NCBI GenBank assembly: GCA_002381865.1
Contig: DFYO01000040.1
Coordinates: 1 to 61,666, forward strand
Reading direction: 5' to 3'
Source: Clostridiales bacterium UBA4080
GTDB taxonomy: Bacteria; Bacillota; Clostridia; Lachnospirales; Vallitaleaceae
DNA: 61,666 bases
This document shows positions 1 through 8,601 of the stretch, in pieces. Below the pieces are notes generated by a model. The model made no database searches and was not told where the DNA came from. It was given only the letters and a program-made list of their open reading frames with translations. Each line of letters opens with the position of its first letter. Position 1 is the stretch's first letter. The position numbers and the translations under genes were made by a program.

Positions 1-282
1 TACAACTGTCAAAGACAGGATTATATATACTCAAATTGTACTATATTCTTAGTTCTTTTGCAAGATTTATTTTTTTATTATTCATATTCGGGCAATTTCC
101 ATCAAATTTTTCAAGCAATCTACTCTAAATATGGTTTTAAACGCCTCTCATAATGCAAGTATCTAAATATTTAACCTTCTTCAATAAAACTATATTGCTT
201 ATTGCCTCCTAAAAAATATTCATTTGCATCTGGCAAAGAAAAAGGAGCATATTATTTGATTATTTACTAGATTTCCTTTCAT
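1..282. other. gene-free stretch downstream of rny
   Basis: No open frame of useful length and no RNA gene is recognisable here. The DNA is very AT-rich. Positions 3-16 match, in inverted orientation, 14 bases at the far end of the window (61646-61659). The stretch ends at the rny terminator. Confidence 0.5.
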
Positions 283-314
283 AAAAAAGAAGCGTTAATT
301 AACGCTTCTTTTTA
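283..314 (-). terminator. rho-independent terminator of rny
   Basis: A perfect palindrome GAAGCGTTAATTAACGCTTC (289-308) is flanked by A and T runs. On the minus strand the hairpin is followed by a run of T, about 20 bases past the rny stop codon. It could work in both directions. Confidence 0.9.
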
Positions 315-335
315 TATGAATCATAATATTATCTA

Positions 336-1880
336 TTATTTTGCATATTCTATTGCTCTAGTTTCTCGAATTACGTTTACCTTAATCTGTCCTGGGTATT
401 CTAACTCGTTCTCTATCTGCTTCGCAACATCCCTTGCCAGTAATACCGTCTCTTCGTCATTTGTTTGATCCGGTAAAACCATGATTCTAATCTCTCTACC
501 TGCTTGAATAGCAAATGATTTTTCTACACCTTTAAATTGGTCTGCAATATCTTCTAGTTTATGCAATCTTTGAATATATGTCTCAAGTGACTCTCTTCGA
601 GCACCCGGTCTTGCGGCTGAAATAGAATCTGCTGCTTGTACAATTACTGCAATCAGCGAAGTTGGTTCTACATCACCATGATGAGCTTCTACTGCATTAA
701 TAATAATTGGAGATTCTTTATGCTTTCTACATAGCTCTGCTCCAATAGAAATATGTGACCCTTCCATTTCATGATCCACTGCTTTACCAATGTCATGAAG
801 AAGTCCGGCTCTTTTAGCCATTCTTACGTCAACGCCTATTTCTCCTGCAATTAATCCACTTAATAGTGAAACTTCAATTGAATGCTTTAATACATTTTGT
901 CCATAGCTTGTTCTGAATTTCATTTTACCAAGAAGTCTTATAAGCTCAGAATGCAATCCATGTACCCCTGTATCAAAGGTAGCATTTTCGCCTTCTTCAC
1001 GAATCATTTGTTCAACTTCCCTTTTTGCCTTTTCAACCATCTCTTCAATTCTTGCTGGATGAATTCTTCCATCCACAATAAGTTTTTCAAGGGCAATTCT
1101 TGCCACTTCTCTTCTAACTGGATCAAATCCGGATAATATTACCGCTTCCGGTGTATCATCAATAATCAAATCAATTCCTGTTAAAGTTTCAAGTGTTCGG
1201 ATATTACGTCCCTCTCTACCAATAATTCTTCCCTTCATTTCATCACTTGGAAGAGCTACCACTGATACTGTAGTTTCAGCTACGTGATCTGCTGCACACT
1301 TTTGAATTGCAATTCCAAGCACTTCTCTAGCACGCTTATTGGCTTCTTCTTTAGCTCTCTGTTCTATTTCCTTAATCATAACAGCTGCTTCATGCTTTAC
1401 ATCATCTTCGACTAATTTTAAAAGGTATTCTTTTGCTTGTTCAGAGGAAAGACCAGAAATTTTTTCAAGTTCTGTCAGGTGTTGCTGTTTCAATTGATCG
1501 ACTTTTTCTTTATCTTCAAGCAGTTGTTGCTCTTTTTGATTCATTTGGGATTCTTTTTTTTCAAGAGATTCCGTCTTTTTATCAATAGCTTCTTCTTTTT
1601 GAAGGATTCTTCTTTCTAGTCTTTGCATTTCGTTTCTGCGTTCTTTTAGCTCTTTTTCAGCATCGTTTCGAGTTTTAAAGACTTCTTCTTTAATCTCAAA
1701 TCTTGCTTCTTTCTTGATGTTCTCGCCTTCTTTAATTGCATCATCCACAATCTTTCTTGCTTTTTGTTCAGCAGAACCATATTGTGCTTCAGCTACTTGT
1801 TTTCTATAGGCAATTCCAGCAAAGAAAGCGCCAACTGCAGCCACGATAATCCCAATTCCTAGAATAATCTCGATTTGCAT
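336..1880 (-). CDS. rny: ribonuclease Y
   Basis: Membrane-anchored endoribonuclease that starts mRNA decay, typical of Firmicutes. The 514-residue product has an N-terminal membrane helix (about 5-25), a long charged coiled coil (about 30-190), a KH RNA-binding domain containing GRIIGREGRNIR, and an HD domain with the metal-binding pair in LLHDIGKAVDHE. Length is the usual one for the family. The ATG at 1880 is preferred because AGGAGG lies 8 bases upstream; an in-frame GTG at 1889 falls inside that ribosome-binding site. The gene has its own promoter at 1941-1969 and a terminator directly downstream, so it is probably monocistronic. Confidence 0.97.
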   Translation of the reverse strand: MQIEIILGIGIIVAAVGAFFAGIAYRKQVAEAQYGSAEQKARKIVDDAIKEGENIKKEARFEIKEEVFKTRNDAEKELKERRNEMQRLERRILQKEEAIDKKTESLEKKESQMNQKEQQLLEDKEKVDQLKQQHLTELEKISGLSSEQAKEYLLKLVEDDVKHEAAVMIKEIEQRAKEEANKRAREVLGIAIQKCAADHVAETTVSVVALPSDEMKGRIIGREGRNIRTLETLTGIDLIIDDTPEAVILSGFDPVRREVARIALEKLIVDGRIHPARIEEMVEKAKREVEQMIREEGENATFDTGVHGLHSELIRLLGKMKFRTSYGQNVLKHSIEVSLLSGLIAGEIGVDVRMAKRAGLLHDIGKAVDHEMEGSHISIGAELCRKHKESPIIINAVEAHHGDVEPTSLIAVIVQAADSISAARPGARRESLETYIQRLHKLEDIADQFKGVEKSFAIQAGREIRIMVLPDQTNDEETVLLARDVAKQIENELEYPGQIKVNVIRETRAIEYAK

Positions 1881-1940
1881 TGAAAACACCTCCTCTTTAT
1901 TTAATTTTCATTGTACATATTTATTAAATACAACATATAA

Positions 1941-1969
1941 ATTTTATACTTTTTTAACTATTCTGTCAA
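1941..1969 (-). promoter_or_regulatory. sigma-A type promoter of rny
   Basis: On the minus strand TTGACA (1964-1969) and TAAAAT (1941-1946) are separated by exactly 17 bases, about 60 bases upstream of the rny start. Consensus -35 and 5 of 6 matches at -10. Confidence 0.8.
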
Positions 1970-2059
1970 GGTATTTTCAGCGAACTTATAGTATTTTGAC
2001 TAGTAAAAGAAACACAATCCTCTTAAAACACAGGTGTTATCAAAAAGTTTCAAACCTCT

Positions 2060-2665
2060 TCACTGTTTATAATATTCATCCAGCACTTTTTGAATATCCA
2101 AATAGCTAAAACCTTTATACAGCAAATGTCTAATTAGCTTTTCCTTTACAACACCGTCAAATTCTTCAATGTTTTTAATCTTTTTTTCAAGGATTTTAAT
2201 AATACCCTGCTTTTCCTGTTCTTGGTTATAGCTTATAGTCCTTTCTAATATTTCATTGTCTATTCCCTTATTCTTTAATACATATTTAATTGTATTTATA
2301 CTTTTTTTCCCTGCCATATTTTCTATATATCTTTGCACAAATCTTTCATCATTGACATAGCCTCTTTTTTCAAGCTCCCCAACAATTATTTCTGCAAGAT
2401 TGATTGTTATTCCAGATTTTTGTATTTTATTGAAAAGCTCAGCGGCTGTATATTCTCTTCTTGATAGCAAATTATACGCGTAGGCTCTTGCCCTTTTAAA
2501 TACAATTTCAGTTAATTTTCTTACCACATCCTGCTCAATTTCAACATTTTCCTCGATAGCATTTTTAGTTATTTCTTTTGGGTATAAAGAAAACGCATAT
2601 ATATCATCAATATATATGCGGATTTTTGAATTATTTCTTTCTCTTTCCAGCCTTGTAATTATCAT
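2060..2665 (-). CDS. recX: recombination regulator RecX
   Basis: Small helical protein that modulates RecA filaments. The 201-residue product shows the triple three-helix repeat pattern of RecX: phrases such as LLSRREYTAAELFNKI and KRGYVNDERFVQRYIE are characteristic, and the C-terminus repeats the pattern (HLLYKGFSYLDIQKVL). Its ATG overlaps the recA stop codon by one base (TAATG), so the two genes are co-transcribed and probably translationally coupled. This places recX under the same LexA control as recA. Confidence 0.93.
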   Translation of the reverse strand: MIITRLERERNNSKIRIYIDDIYAFSLYPKEITKNAIEENVEIEQDVVRKLTEIVFKRARAYAYNLLSRREYTAAELFNKIQKSGITINLAEIIVGELEKRGYVNDERFVQRYIENMAGKKSINTIKYVLKNKGIDNEILERTISYNQEQEKQGIIKILEKKIKNIEEFDGVVKEKLIRHLLYKGFSYLDIQKVLDEYYKQ

Positions 2666-3756
2666 TATTTATCAGCTTCTTCCTTACTTGATATAGCTTC
2701 TCTTTTCTCTTTAGTCTTTGCTCCGGTTTTATTGTCTTCTTGCTTTTCTTCTAGCTTCTTGCTTTTCTTCAGACCAAAATGCTCTCTTACAATATCTTCG
2801 ATCTCTGTGAGAAGTTCCGGATTATTCTTCAAATATTCCTTGGAATTTTCTCTTCCCTGTCCTAACCTGGTCTCCTTATATGAAAACCACGCTCCGCTTT
2901 TTTGTACAATATCATATTTCGCAGCAATATCAAGAATATCCCCTTCTTTGGAAATACCCTCTCCAAACATAATGTCGAATTCTGCTTCCTTAAATGGTGG
3001 CGCAATTTTATTTTTAGCAACTTTAACTCTTACTCTGTTTCCAATCATTTCAGAATTCTGCTTTAAGGTCTCAATTCTTCTAACATCTAATCTTATAGAT
3101 GCATAAAATTTGAGTGCCCTTCCTCCAGTAGTTACTTCAGGGCTCCCAAACATCACTCCAACTTTTTCACGAAGCTGATTAATAAATACAACAATACAAT
3201 TAGACTTATTAATTATGCCTGTAAGCTTTCTTAGTGCCTGAGACATTAATCTAGCATGAAGTCCCATATGAGAATCTCCCATATCTCCTTCGATCTCAGC
3301 TTTAGGAACAAGTGCCGCTACAGAGTCCACAATTACAATATCAATCGCTCCCGAACGAACCATTGTTTCAGTTATTTCTAATGCCTGCTCTCCGTTGTCA
3401 GGCTGTGAAATATATAAATTATCAATATCCACTCCGATTTTCTCTGCGTATGAGGGATCAAGCGCATGTTCAGCATCTACAAAGCCCGCAATTCCTCCAA
3501 GCTTTTGTATCTCAGCTACCATATGAAGAGCCACTGTAGTTTTACCGCTGGATTCAGGTCCGTATACCTCAATAATTCTGCCTCTTGGTAGGCCTCCGGC
3601 TCCAAGTGCTATGTCTAGACTGAGTGATCCTGTAGGGACAGTTTCTACATTAAACAAATTATCCGAATCCCCCAATTTCATAATTGAACCTCTTCCAAAC
3701 TGCTTTTCTATTTGTGCAATAGCCGCTGATAACGCTTGTTGTTTATCGTCTCTCAT
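2665..3756 (-). CDS. recA: recombinase RecA
   Basis: DNA-dependent ATPase for homologous recombination and SOS co-protease activity. Walker A GPESSGKT is at residues 66-73, followed by the family signatures FVDAEHALDP, INQLREKVGVMFG and ALKFYASIRLDVRR. The 363 residues end in a highly charged Lys/Glu tail. The start is unusual: the strong GGAGGAG site lies about 25 bases upstream of the ATG, too far for it. It is instead well placed for a 6-codon leader ORF whose TGA overlaps the recA ATG (see 3753-3773). A LexA-type promoter precedes the gene. Confidence 0.98.
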   Translation of the reverse strand: MRDDKQQALSAAIAQIEKQFGRGSIMKLGDSDNLFNVETVPTGSLSLDIALGAGGLPRGRIIEVYGPESSGKTTVALHMVAEIQKLGGIAGFVDAEHALDPSYAEKIGVDIDNLYISQPDNGEQALEITETMVRSGAIDIVIVDSVAALVPKAEIEGDMGDSHMGLHARLMSQALRKLTGIINKSNCIVVFINQLREKVGVMFGSPEVTTGGRALKFYASIRLDVRRIETLKQNSEMIGNRVRVKVAKNKIAPPFKEAEFDIMFGEGISKEGDILDIAAKYDIVQKSGAWFSYKETRLGQGRENSKEYLKNNPELLTEIEDIVREHFGLKKSKKLEEKQEDNKTGAKTKEKREAISSKEEADK

Positions 3757-3773
3757 AAATATCTTGCTAGCAT
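3753..3773 (-). CDS. leader ORF (6 codons) overlapping the recA start
   Basis: On the minus strand GGAGGAG (3781-3787) is followed, after 7 bases, by an ATG that opens a frame reading MLARYL and stops at a TGA sharing bases with the recA ATG (ATGA). The recA ATG has no good ribosome-binding site of its own. The layout fits translational coupling of recA to a mini-ORF; that role is inferred from position only. Confidence 0.45.
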   Translation of the reverse strand: MLARYL

Positions 3774-3799
3774 AAGCCAGCTCCTCCTTTTATCATAAT

Positions 3800-3847
3800 C
3801 GAACCTATGTTTGTATAAATTATATACGAACTTTTGTTCTGTGTCAA
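3800..3847 (-). promoter_or_regulatory. recA promoter with two LexA (DinR) boxes
   Basis: Minus-strand TTGACA (3842-3847), a 17-base spacer and TATAAT (3819-3824) form a consensus promoter. Two Gram-positive LexA-like boxes are present. CGAAC-TTTT-GTTCT (3827-3840) occupies the spacer. CGAAC-CTAT-GTTTG (3800-3813) lies just downstream, across the likely start of transcription. Each deviates slightly from CGAACRNRYGTTYG. The placement predicts strong SOS repression. Confidence 0.88.
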
Positions 3848-3859
3848 TAAGGTTTTTAT

Positions 3860-4612
3860 TTATTCTTTAATAAATTTTATTAAAATCTGATGTGGAACAA
3901 TTTTTGCAAGCATTCTAAACAAATTCATATAAATACCCTTTATGGATATTTCCTTCCCTGATGCAAGATCTCTTAATGCCTTATTTACAACCCTTTCTGA
4001 TTTTTCAAAAAATGCTTTCTTTATCAAACTAGTTTTTCCTGCATTTTCAAAAAATTCCGTTTCAACAGGTCCTGGACATACCGCAATTACCTTGATTCTT
4101 CTTTTAATCAGTTCCTCTCCTAATGCTCTTGAAAAGCTTAACACATAAGACTTTGTAGCAGCATAAACAGCAAAATAGGGTTGTGGCAAGAATGCTGCCG
4201 CTGATGCCATCTGAATTATTCTGGCTCCTGGCTTCATATAATTTAAACTAATATAAGTAATCGCAGTAAATGCTTTTACATTTAGCTGTATCATTTCAAT
4301 ATTATCCTTAAAGGAAATATTCTCAAAGGCTCCTGTTTTCCCAAATCCAGCATTATTTACAAGTAGCCTTATATTAGGCTTTTCTTTTTCAAGAGTGTCC
4401 TTAAAAATCATCCATGAATTTTCATCTAATAAATCCAATTTTAAAATTTTAATATTCTGTTCGTTGTATTTTTCGCGAAGTGAAATCAGTTTTTCTTCTC
4501 TTCTAGCAATCACCCATATTTCGTCAAATTGTTTTTTGTTGTTACATAATACATCGACATACTTTTCTCCCATTCCCGAAGATGCCCCAGTTACTACTGC
4601 AATGTTCTTCAT
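3860..4612 (-). CDS. short-chain dehydrogenase/reductase (SDR)
   Basis: Classical SDR of about 250 residues using NAD(P)H. The nucleotide-binding TGASSGMG motif is close to the N-terminus, LVNNAGFG follows in the middle, and the catalytic Ser and YAATKSY (Tyr and Lys of YxxxK) lie near residue 150. PGPVETEF follows the active site. The substrate cannot be told from sequence. The ATG at 4612 is preferred to an in-frame TTG at 4627 because GGGGG sits about 5 bases before it. It lies downstream of the YgiQ gene with a short gap and may be the last gene of that unit. Confidence 0.85.
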   Translation of the reverse strand: MKNIAVVTGASSGMGEKYVDVLCNNKKQFDEIWVIARREEKLISLREKYNEQNIKILKLDLLDENSWMIFKDTLEKEKPNIRLLVNNAGFGKTGAFENISFKDNIEMIQLNVKAFTAITYISLNYMKPGARIIQMASAAAFLPQPYFAVYAATKSYVLSFSRALGEELIKRRIKVIAVCPGPVETEFFENAGKTSLIKKAFFEKSERVVNKALRDLASGKEISIKGIYMNLFRMLAKIVPHQILIKFIKE

Positions 4613-4647
4613 AAGTGCCCCCTTCAAATAATTATTTTTGTTCTACA

Positions 4648-6543
4648 TTATTTATTCTTTTTTTTATGCACATTCCTAATAGCTTTTCTTTTTTGAACAG
4701 CTTTTTTTTCATCTTTAGGTTTGTTTTTATTAAAGTCTTGATTTTTAAATGCTGCTTTGGGTCTTATTAGTGCCTTTTTATGAAACCCTATTAAATCCTC
4801 TCTTTTAGCAAGTATTAATGCTTCATAGACCAGATTGTAATTTTTAGGATTTCTGTATTGAATCAATGCTCTTTGCATAGCCTTTTCGTGGTGTGATTTA
4901 GGAACGTACACGCTTTCCATCGTTAGCGGATTTATTCCTGTATAATACATGCAGGTTGAAACAGTTGAGGGTGTGGGATAAAAATCCTGTACCTGCTGTG
5001 GTGCATGATTAATATCTCTTAAATATTCTGCCAGTTCAATTGCATCCTTCAATGTAGAGCCAGGATGACTTGACATTAAATATGGTACTAAAAACTGATT
5101 TTTGCCAATTTCCTCATTGTATTTATGGTATTCATCTGTGAATTTTTTATATATTTCATGCTTTGGTTTACCCATATAAGCTAATACCTTGTCAGAAATA
5201 TGTTCTGGTGCCACCTTAAGCTGTCCGCTAATATGGTCTCGACACAGCGCTTTAAAAAACTTCTTGTTTTTATCATATATTAGATAATCAAATCGAATCC
5301 CTGATCTCACAAATACTTTTTTAACATTGGGCAGTTTTTTTAGCTTGGTCAGTAGCTCCAGATAATCTTCATGATCAATTTTTAAATTTTTACAAGGAAC
5401 TGGGAAAAGACATTGCTTGGTTTTGCAAACCCCGTAATTCTCCTGTCTTTCACATGCTCTATGCCTAAAATTAGCAGTCGGACCTCCAACATCATGAATA
5501 TATCCCTTAAAATCCTTGTCCTGAATAATTTTTTCAGCCTCTTCTAGCATAGAATTATGGCTTCTGCTTTGGAGAACCCTTCCCTGATGAAAGGTTAATG
5601 CACAAAAATTACACCCTCCAAAGCAGCCTCTATTACTAATCAAGCTAAATTTAACCTCTTCTATTGCTGCAATTCCCCCCATGCTTTCATAGCTAGGGTG
5701 ATAATTTCTCATATAGTTCAATGAATAAATATGATCTAAGCTTTTTTGGTCTAAGGGAAGTGCTGCAGTATTTTGAACCACAAACAAATCCTCCCCATAG
5801 CTTTCAGTTAAAATTTTGCCATTAATTGCATCTGTATTTTCATATTGAAGCTTAAAGCTTTGTGCGAATTTTTTTCGGCTTTCACTTATTTCTTTAAAGC
5901 TTGGAAGCTTTTCAAATTCGTAGAGACTTTCCAAACTATCTGTTTTGTATACAGTGCCTGGAATATATGTAATATCCTTCACCATAATTCCAGCCGCCAA
6001 AGCTTCTGCTATATCTGTAATAATTCTTTCTCCCATTCCATAAACCAAAATATCAGCCTGCGAATCAATTAGAATTGACTTCATGACCTTGTCGCTCCAA
6101 TAGTCATAATGGGCTAGCCTTCTTAAGCTCGCTTCAATTCCCCCTAATATTATAGGAGTATTTTTATAAATACTTCTTATCTTTTTAGAATATACAATTG
6201 TAGCTCTGTCAGGTCGTTTACCCATAAGTTTTCCTGGGGTATAGGAATCCTCAGTTCTTTTTTTCTTAGCAACCGAATAATGATTTACCATTGAATCAAT
6301 ATTCCCAGATGTAACCAAAAATGCCAGCTTAGGTTCATTAAATTGGGTAAAATCCTTTTCCCTGCTTATATCAGGCTGCGCCAGTATAGCAACCTTATAT
6401 CCAAAGGCTTCGAGCACTCTGCTTATTATTGCAGCTCCAAACGACGGATGATCTACATAAGCATCTCCTGTTACAAGGACAAAATCTGGCCTGTCCCATC
6501 CTCTCTGTTCCATTTCTTTTTTATTAATTGGCAAAAATTCCAT
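4648..6543 (-). CDS. YgiQ family radical SAM protein
   Basis: 631-residue member of the YgiQ group of radical SAM proteins, whose substrate is not established. The N-terminal part resembles a B12-binding-like fold (DRPDFVLVTGDAYVDHPSFG), and the 4Fe-4S cluster motif CxxxCxxC appears in RGCFGGCNFCA. The C-terminal extension includes YTGINPLT and a Lys-rich tail. Family members are normally around 600-700 residues, so it is full length. The first 20 bases overlap the end of the HAD gene upstream, indicating co-transcription. Confidence 0.9.
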   Translation of the reverse strand: MEFLPINKKEMEQRGWDRPDFVLVTGDAYVDHPSFGAAIISRVLEAFGYKVAILAQPDISREKDFTQFNEPKLAFLVTSGNIDSMVNHYSVAKKKRTEDSYTPGKLMGKRPDRATIVYSKKIRSIYKNTPIILGGIEASLRRLAHYDYWSDKVMKSILIDSQADILVYGMGERIITDIAEALAAGIMVKDITYIPGTVYKTDSLESLYEFEKLPSFKEISESRKKFAQSFKLQYENTDAINGKILTESYGEDLFVVQNTAALPLDQKSLDHIYSLNYMRNYHPSYESMGGIAAIEEVKFSLISNRGCFGGCNFCALTFHQGRVLQSRSHNSMLEEAEKIIQDKDFKGYIHDVGGPTANFRHRACERQENYGVCKTKQCLFPVPCKNLKIDHEDYLELLTKLKKLPNVKKVFVRSGIRFDYLIYDKNKKFFKALCRDHISGQLKVAPEHISDKVLAYMGKPKHEIYKKFTDEYHKYNEEIGKNQFLVPYLMSSHPGSTLKDAIELAEYLRDINHAPQQVQDFYPTPSTVSTCMYYTGINPLTMESVYVPKSHHEKAMQRALIQYRNPKNYNLVYEALILAKREDLIGFHKKALIRPKAAFKNQDFNKNKPKDEKKAVQKRKAIRNVHKKKNK

Positions 6544-7210
6544 TTTTTCTCTTTCCTTCGATAAAATTCATTATTTCCTTGTAACTATCTATGTAATAAT
6601 CCGACATTTGCTTGATTTCCTCTTTTAATTCTTTGGAAAAATCATCATATACTGCACAAACCTTCATTCCTGCTCTTTTAGCTGCAATAATACCCGCTGG
6701 AACATCTTCAAAAACCAGACATTCCTCAGGCTTCACATTTAAATCGCGAGCAACCTGCAAATATATATCCGGATGTGGCTTGCCTTTATTAACCTCACAG
6801 CTAGTTCTAATAGTGTCAAAATAATCATTCAAATCATACTTTTCAATTATCATTGTAACTAATTCTCTTGAATTACTAGTTCCTATACCTGTTTTGTAGT
6901 TATTATCATAAAGATATTCTAAAAACACTTTAACATAAGACTTCAATGGCACTTTATTCAAATAGTATTCCCCTGCCATCTTATTCCAATCTTCTTTTAT
7001 ATCTTCAACCTCAACTGGAAGATTAAACCTCTTTTTAAAAAACTCTGCTGTCTCTGTAAAGCTCATTCCTTCTATTTCATCTTGAAAATCATCCGGAAAA
7101 TCCAAGCCAAATTTTTTCAAATATTCAATATCTATTGTTTTCCAAAGCCACATTGAATCAACAAGCGTTCCATCTAAATCAAATAATACTGCTTTAATAT
7201 TTTCAAACAT
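6524..7210 (-). CDS. HAD superfamily phosphatase/phosphomutase
   Basis: 228 residues with all four HAD motifs: the nucleophile loop FDLDGTLVDS near the N-terminus, GTSNS (motif II), Lys in NKGKPHPDIY (motif III), and FEDVPAGIIAAKRAGM (motif IV). A helical cap domain follows motif I, as in the beta-phosphoglucomutase-like subgroup. A sugar-phosphate substrate is likely but unproven. It sits 13 bases after the methyltransferase gene and overlaps the YgiQ gene. Confidence 0.88.
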   Translation of the reverse strand: MFENIKAVLFDLDGTLVDSMWLWKTIDIEYLKKFGLDFPDDFQDEIEGMSFTETAEFFKKRFNLPVEVEDIKEDWNKMAGEYYLNKVPLKSYVKVFLEYLYDNNYKTGIGTSNSRELVTMIIEKYDLNDYFDTIRTSCEVNKGKPHPDIYLQVARDLNVKPEECLVFEDVPAGIIAAKRAGMKVCAVYDDFSKELKEEIKQMSDYYIDSYKEIMNFIEGKRKNGIFAN

Positions 7211-7223
7211 TTTATCCCCTCTT

Positions 7224-8567
7224 CTACTGCCATCGCCATCCCGACGAATACTTGTTTTTTAATAGGTTCCCTGTTTTCTTTGCCCAGCCCAAGGAAAATC
7301 CTTCAACACAGACCAGCTGATAACCCTTGTTTGCTTCAACATCTAAGGATTCTCCCTTAAGATATCTAACAACCCTTTGATCCTCAATCGCAAAATCCAC
7401 TATATTTTTAGCCTCTTCTTTTTTTAATGCACTCGCAAGCGCCTGTGAAGGCTCAAATCCATGCTTAGAAAAGCTTCCAATATGCCATCCGCTCCTTAGA
7501 ACCCTAATTTTTTTAGTATCAGGCATATCCTTTGGAATCAAATAAGCTCTATCTTCAATAACTGTAATTTGGTCCCTCTCAAATGTAATTTTCAAATTTT
7601 CTTTTTCAAATTGTTCCAGCATAATGCTTTGGTTTTTATTCATTGGAATACATTTATAGTACTTATTCTTAGTTATTTCTCCAGCTTCTTTTTTCAGCAA
7701 TGCTATAAAATGGCCTTCGCCTTCAAGCTTATGCGGCCAAAGTCTTTTCGCTCCCGAAAGTCCCAGCACCCCATTCTCAAAACCTTTATATGCATTAATT
7801 TCAGATAATTTAAAGCTTGAATTATCCTTTAAAAACTCCAAAATTATTTTTTCATTCTCTATCTCAGAAAAAGTACAAGTAGAGTAAAGAATATATCCTC
7901 CCGGCTTTAGCATAGCTGCTGCTGATTTTAATATTTCTCGCTGAATTGAAGCATACTCTTTGTTACTGTCTGAATTCCAGCATTTAAGCATAGAAGAGTC
8001 CTTTCTGAACATGCCTTCCCCTGAACAAGGTGCATCAACTAGTATTTTATCAAAGAATCCTTCAAAATACTGCTTAAGCTTTTCTGGATTTTCGCTTATC
8101 ACAATCGCATTTTTTATGCCCAGAATTTCGATATTTTTCACTATTGCCTTTGCTCTAGAAGCACTAATATCATTACTTACAAGCAATCCGGTCCCATTTA
8201 ATCGTTCGGCTATCTGAGTAGTTTTTCCTCCTGGCGCTGCACACAAATCAAGTACTTTATCCCCATAATTAATTGGTATAATTGTGCCTGGTGCCATTGC
8301 ACTAGGTTCCTGAATATAATAAAGTCCGGCATAATAAAAAGGATGTTTTGCCGGCTGAATATTATTATCATAATAGAATCCATTGTTTGTCCAAGGTATT
8401 AATTTCAAATTAAAGGGCGCCATCTCGTAAAAGGATGGCGCACTAATTTTAAGTGCATTTGCCCGCAAGCCTTGAAAATGCGGTTTATTATAAGAATTAA
8501 TAAATTCATCGAACTCTTCTTTTAATATTTCTTTAATATTGTTTTTAAACTCTTCAGGTAAATTCAC
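7224..8567 (-). CDS. RsmF/RsmB-like rRNA (cytosine-5) methyltransferase
   Basis: NOL1/NOP2/sun family S-adenosylmethionine-dependent RNA m5C methyltransferase. Motif I is seen in VLDLCAAPGGKTTQIAE, the motif IV cysteine in DAPCSGEGMFR, and the catalytic cysteine of motif VI in YSTCTFSEIENE. The C-terminal part (about 300-447) looks like the RsmF extension and PUA-like domain that helps bind rRNA. The gene starts with GTG behind AAAGGA. Target base is not assignable here; B. subtilis-type RsmF orthologues act on small-subunit rRNA. Confidence 0.88.
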   Translation of the reverse strand: MNLPEEFKNNIKEILKEEFDEFINSYNKPHFQGLRANALKISAPSFYEMAPFNLKLIPWTNNGFYYDNNIQPAKHPFYYAGLYYIQEPSAMAPGTIIPINYGDKVLDLCAAPGGKTTQIAERLNGTGLLVSNDISASRAKAIVKNIEILGIKNAIVISENPEKLKQYFEGFFDKILVDAPCSGEGMFRKDSSMLKCWNSDSNKEYASIQREILKSAAAMLKPGGYILYSTCTFSEIENEKIILEFLKDNSSFKLSEINAYKGFENGVLGLSGAKRLWPHKLEGEGHFIALLKKEAGEITKNKYYKCIPMNKNQSIMLEQFEKENLKITFERDQITVIEDRAYLIPKDMPDTKKIRVLRSGWHIGSFSKHGFEPSQALASALKKEEAKNIVDFAIEDQRVVRYLKGESLDVEANKGYQLVCVEGFSLGWAKKTGNLLKNKYSSGWRWQ

Positions 8568-8601
8568 TCTGCTATTCCTTTCCAGTATTACATTAAATCC
8601 G

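Noticed and set aside
897..1136. Plus-strand frame opposite rny
   Set aside because: Antisense to the conserved HD region of RNase Y, with no supporting signals.
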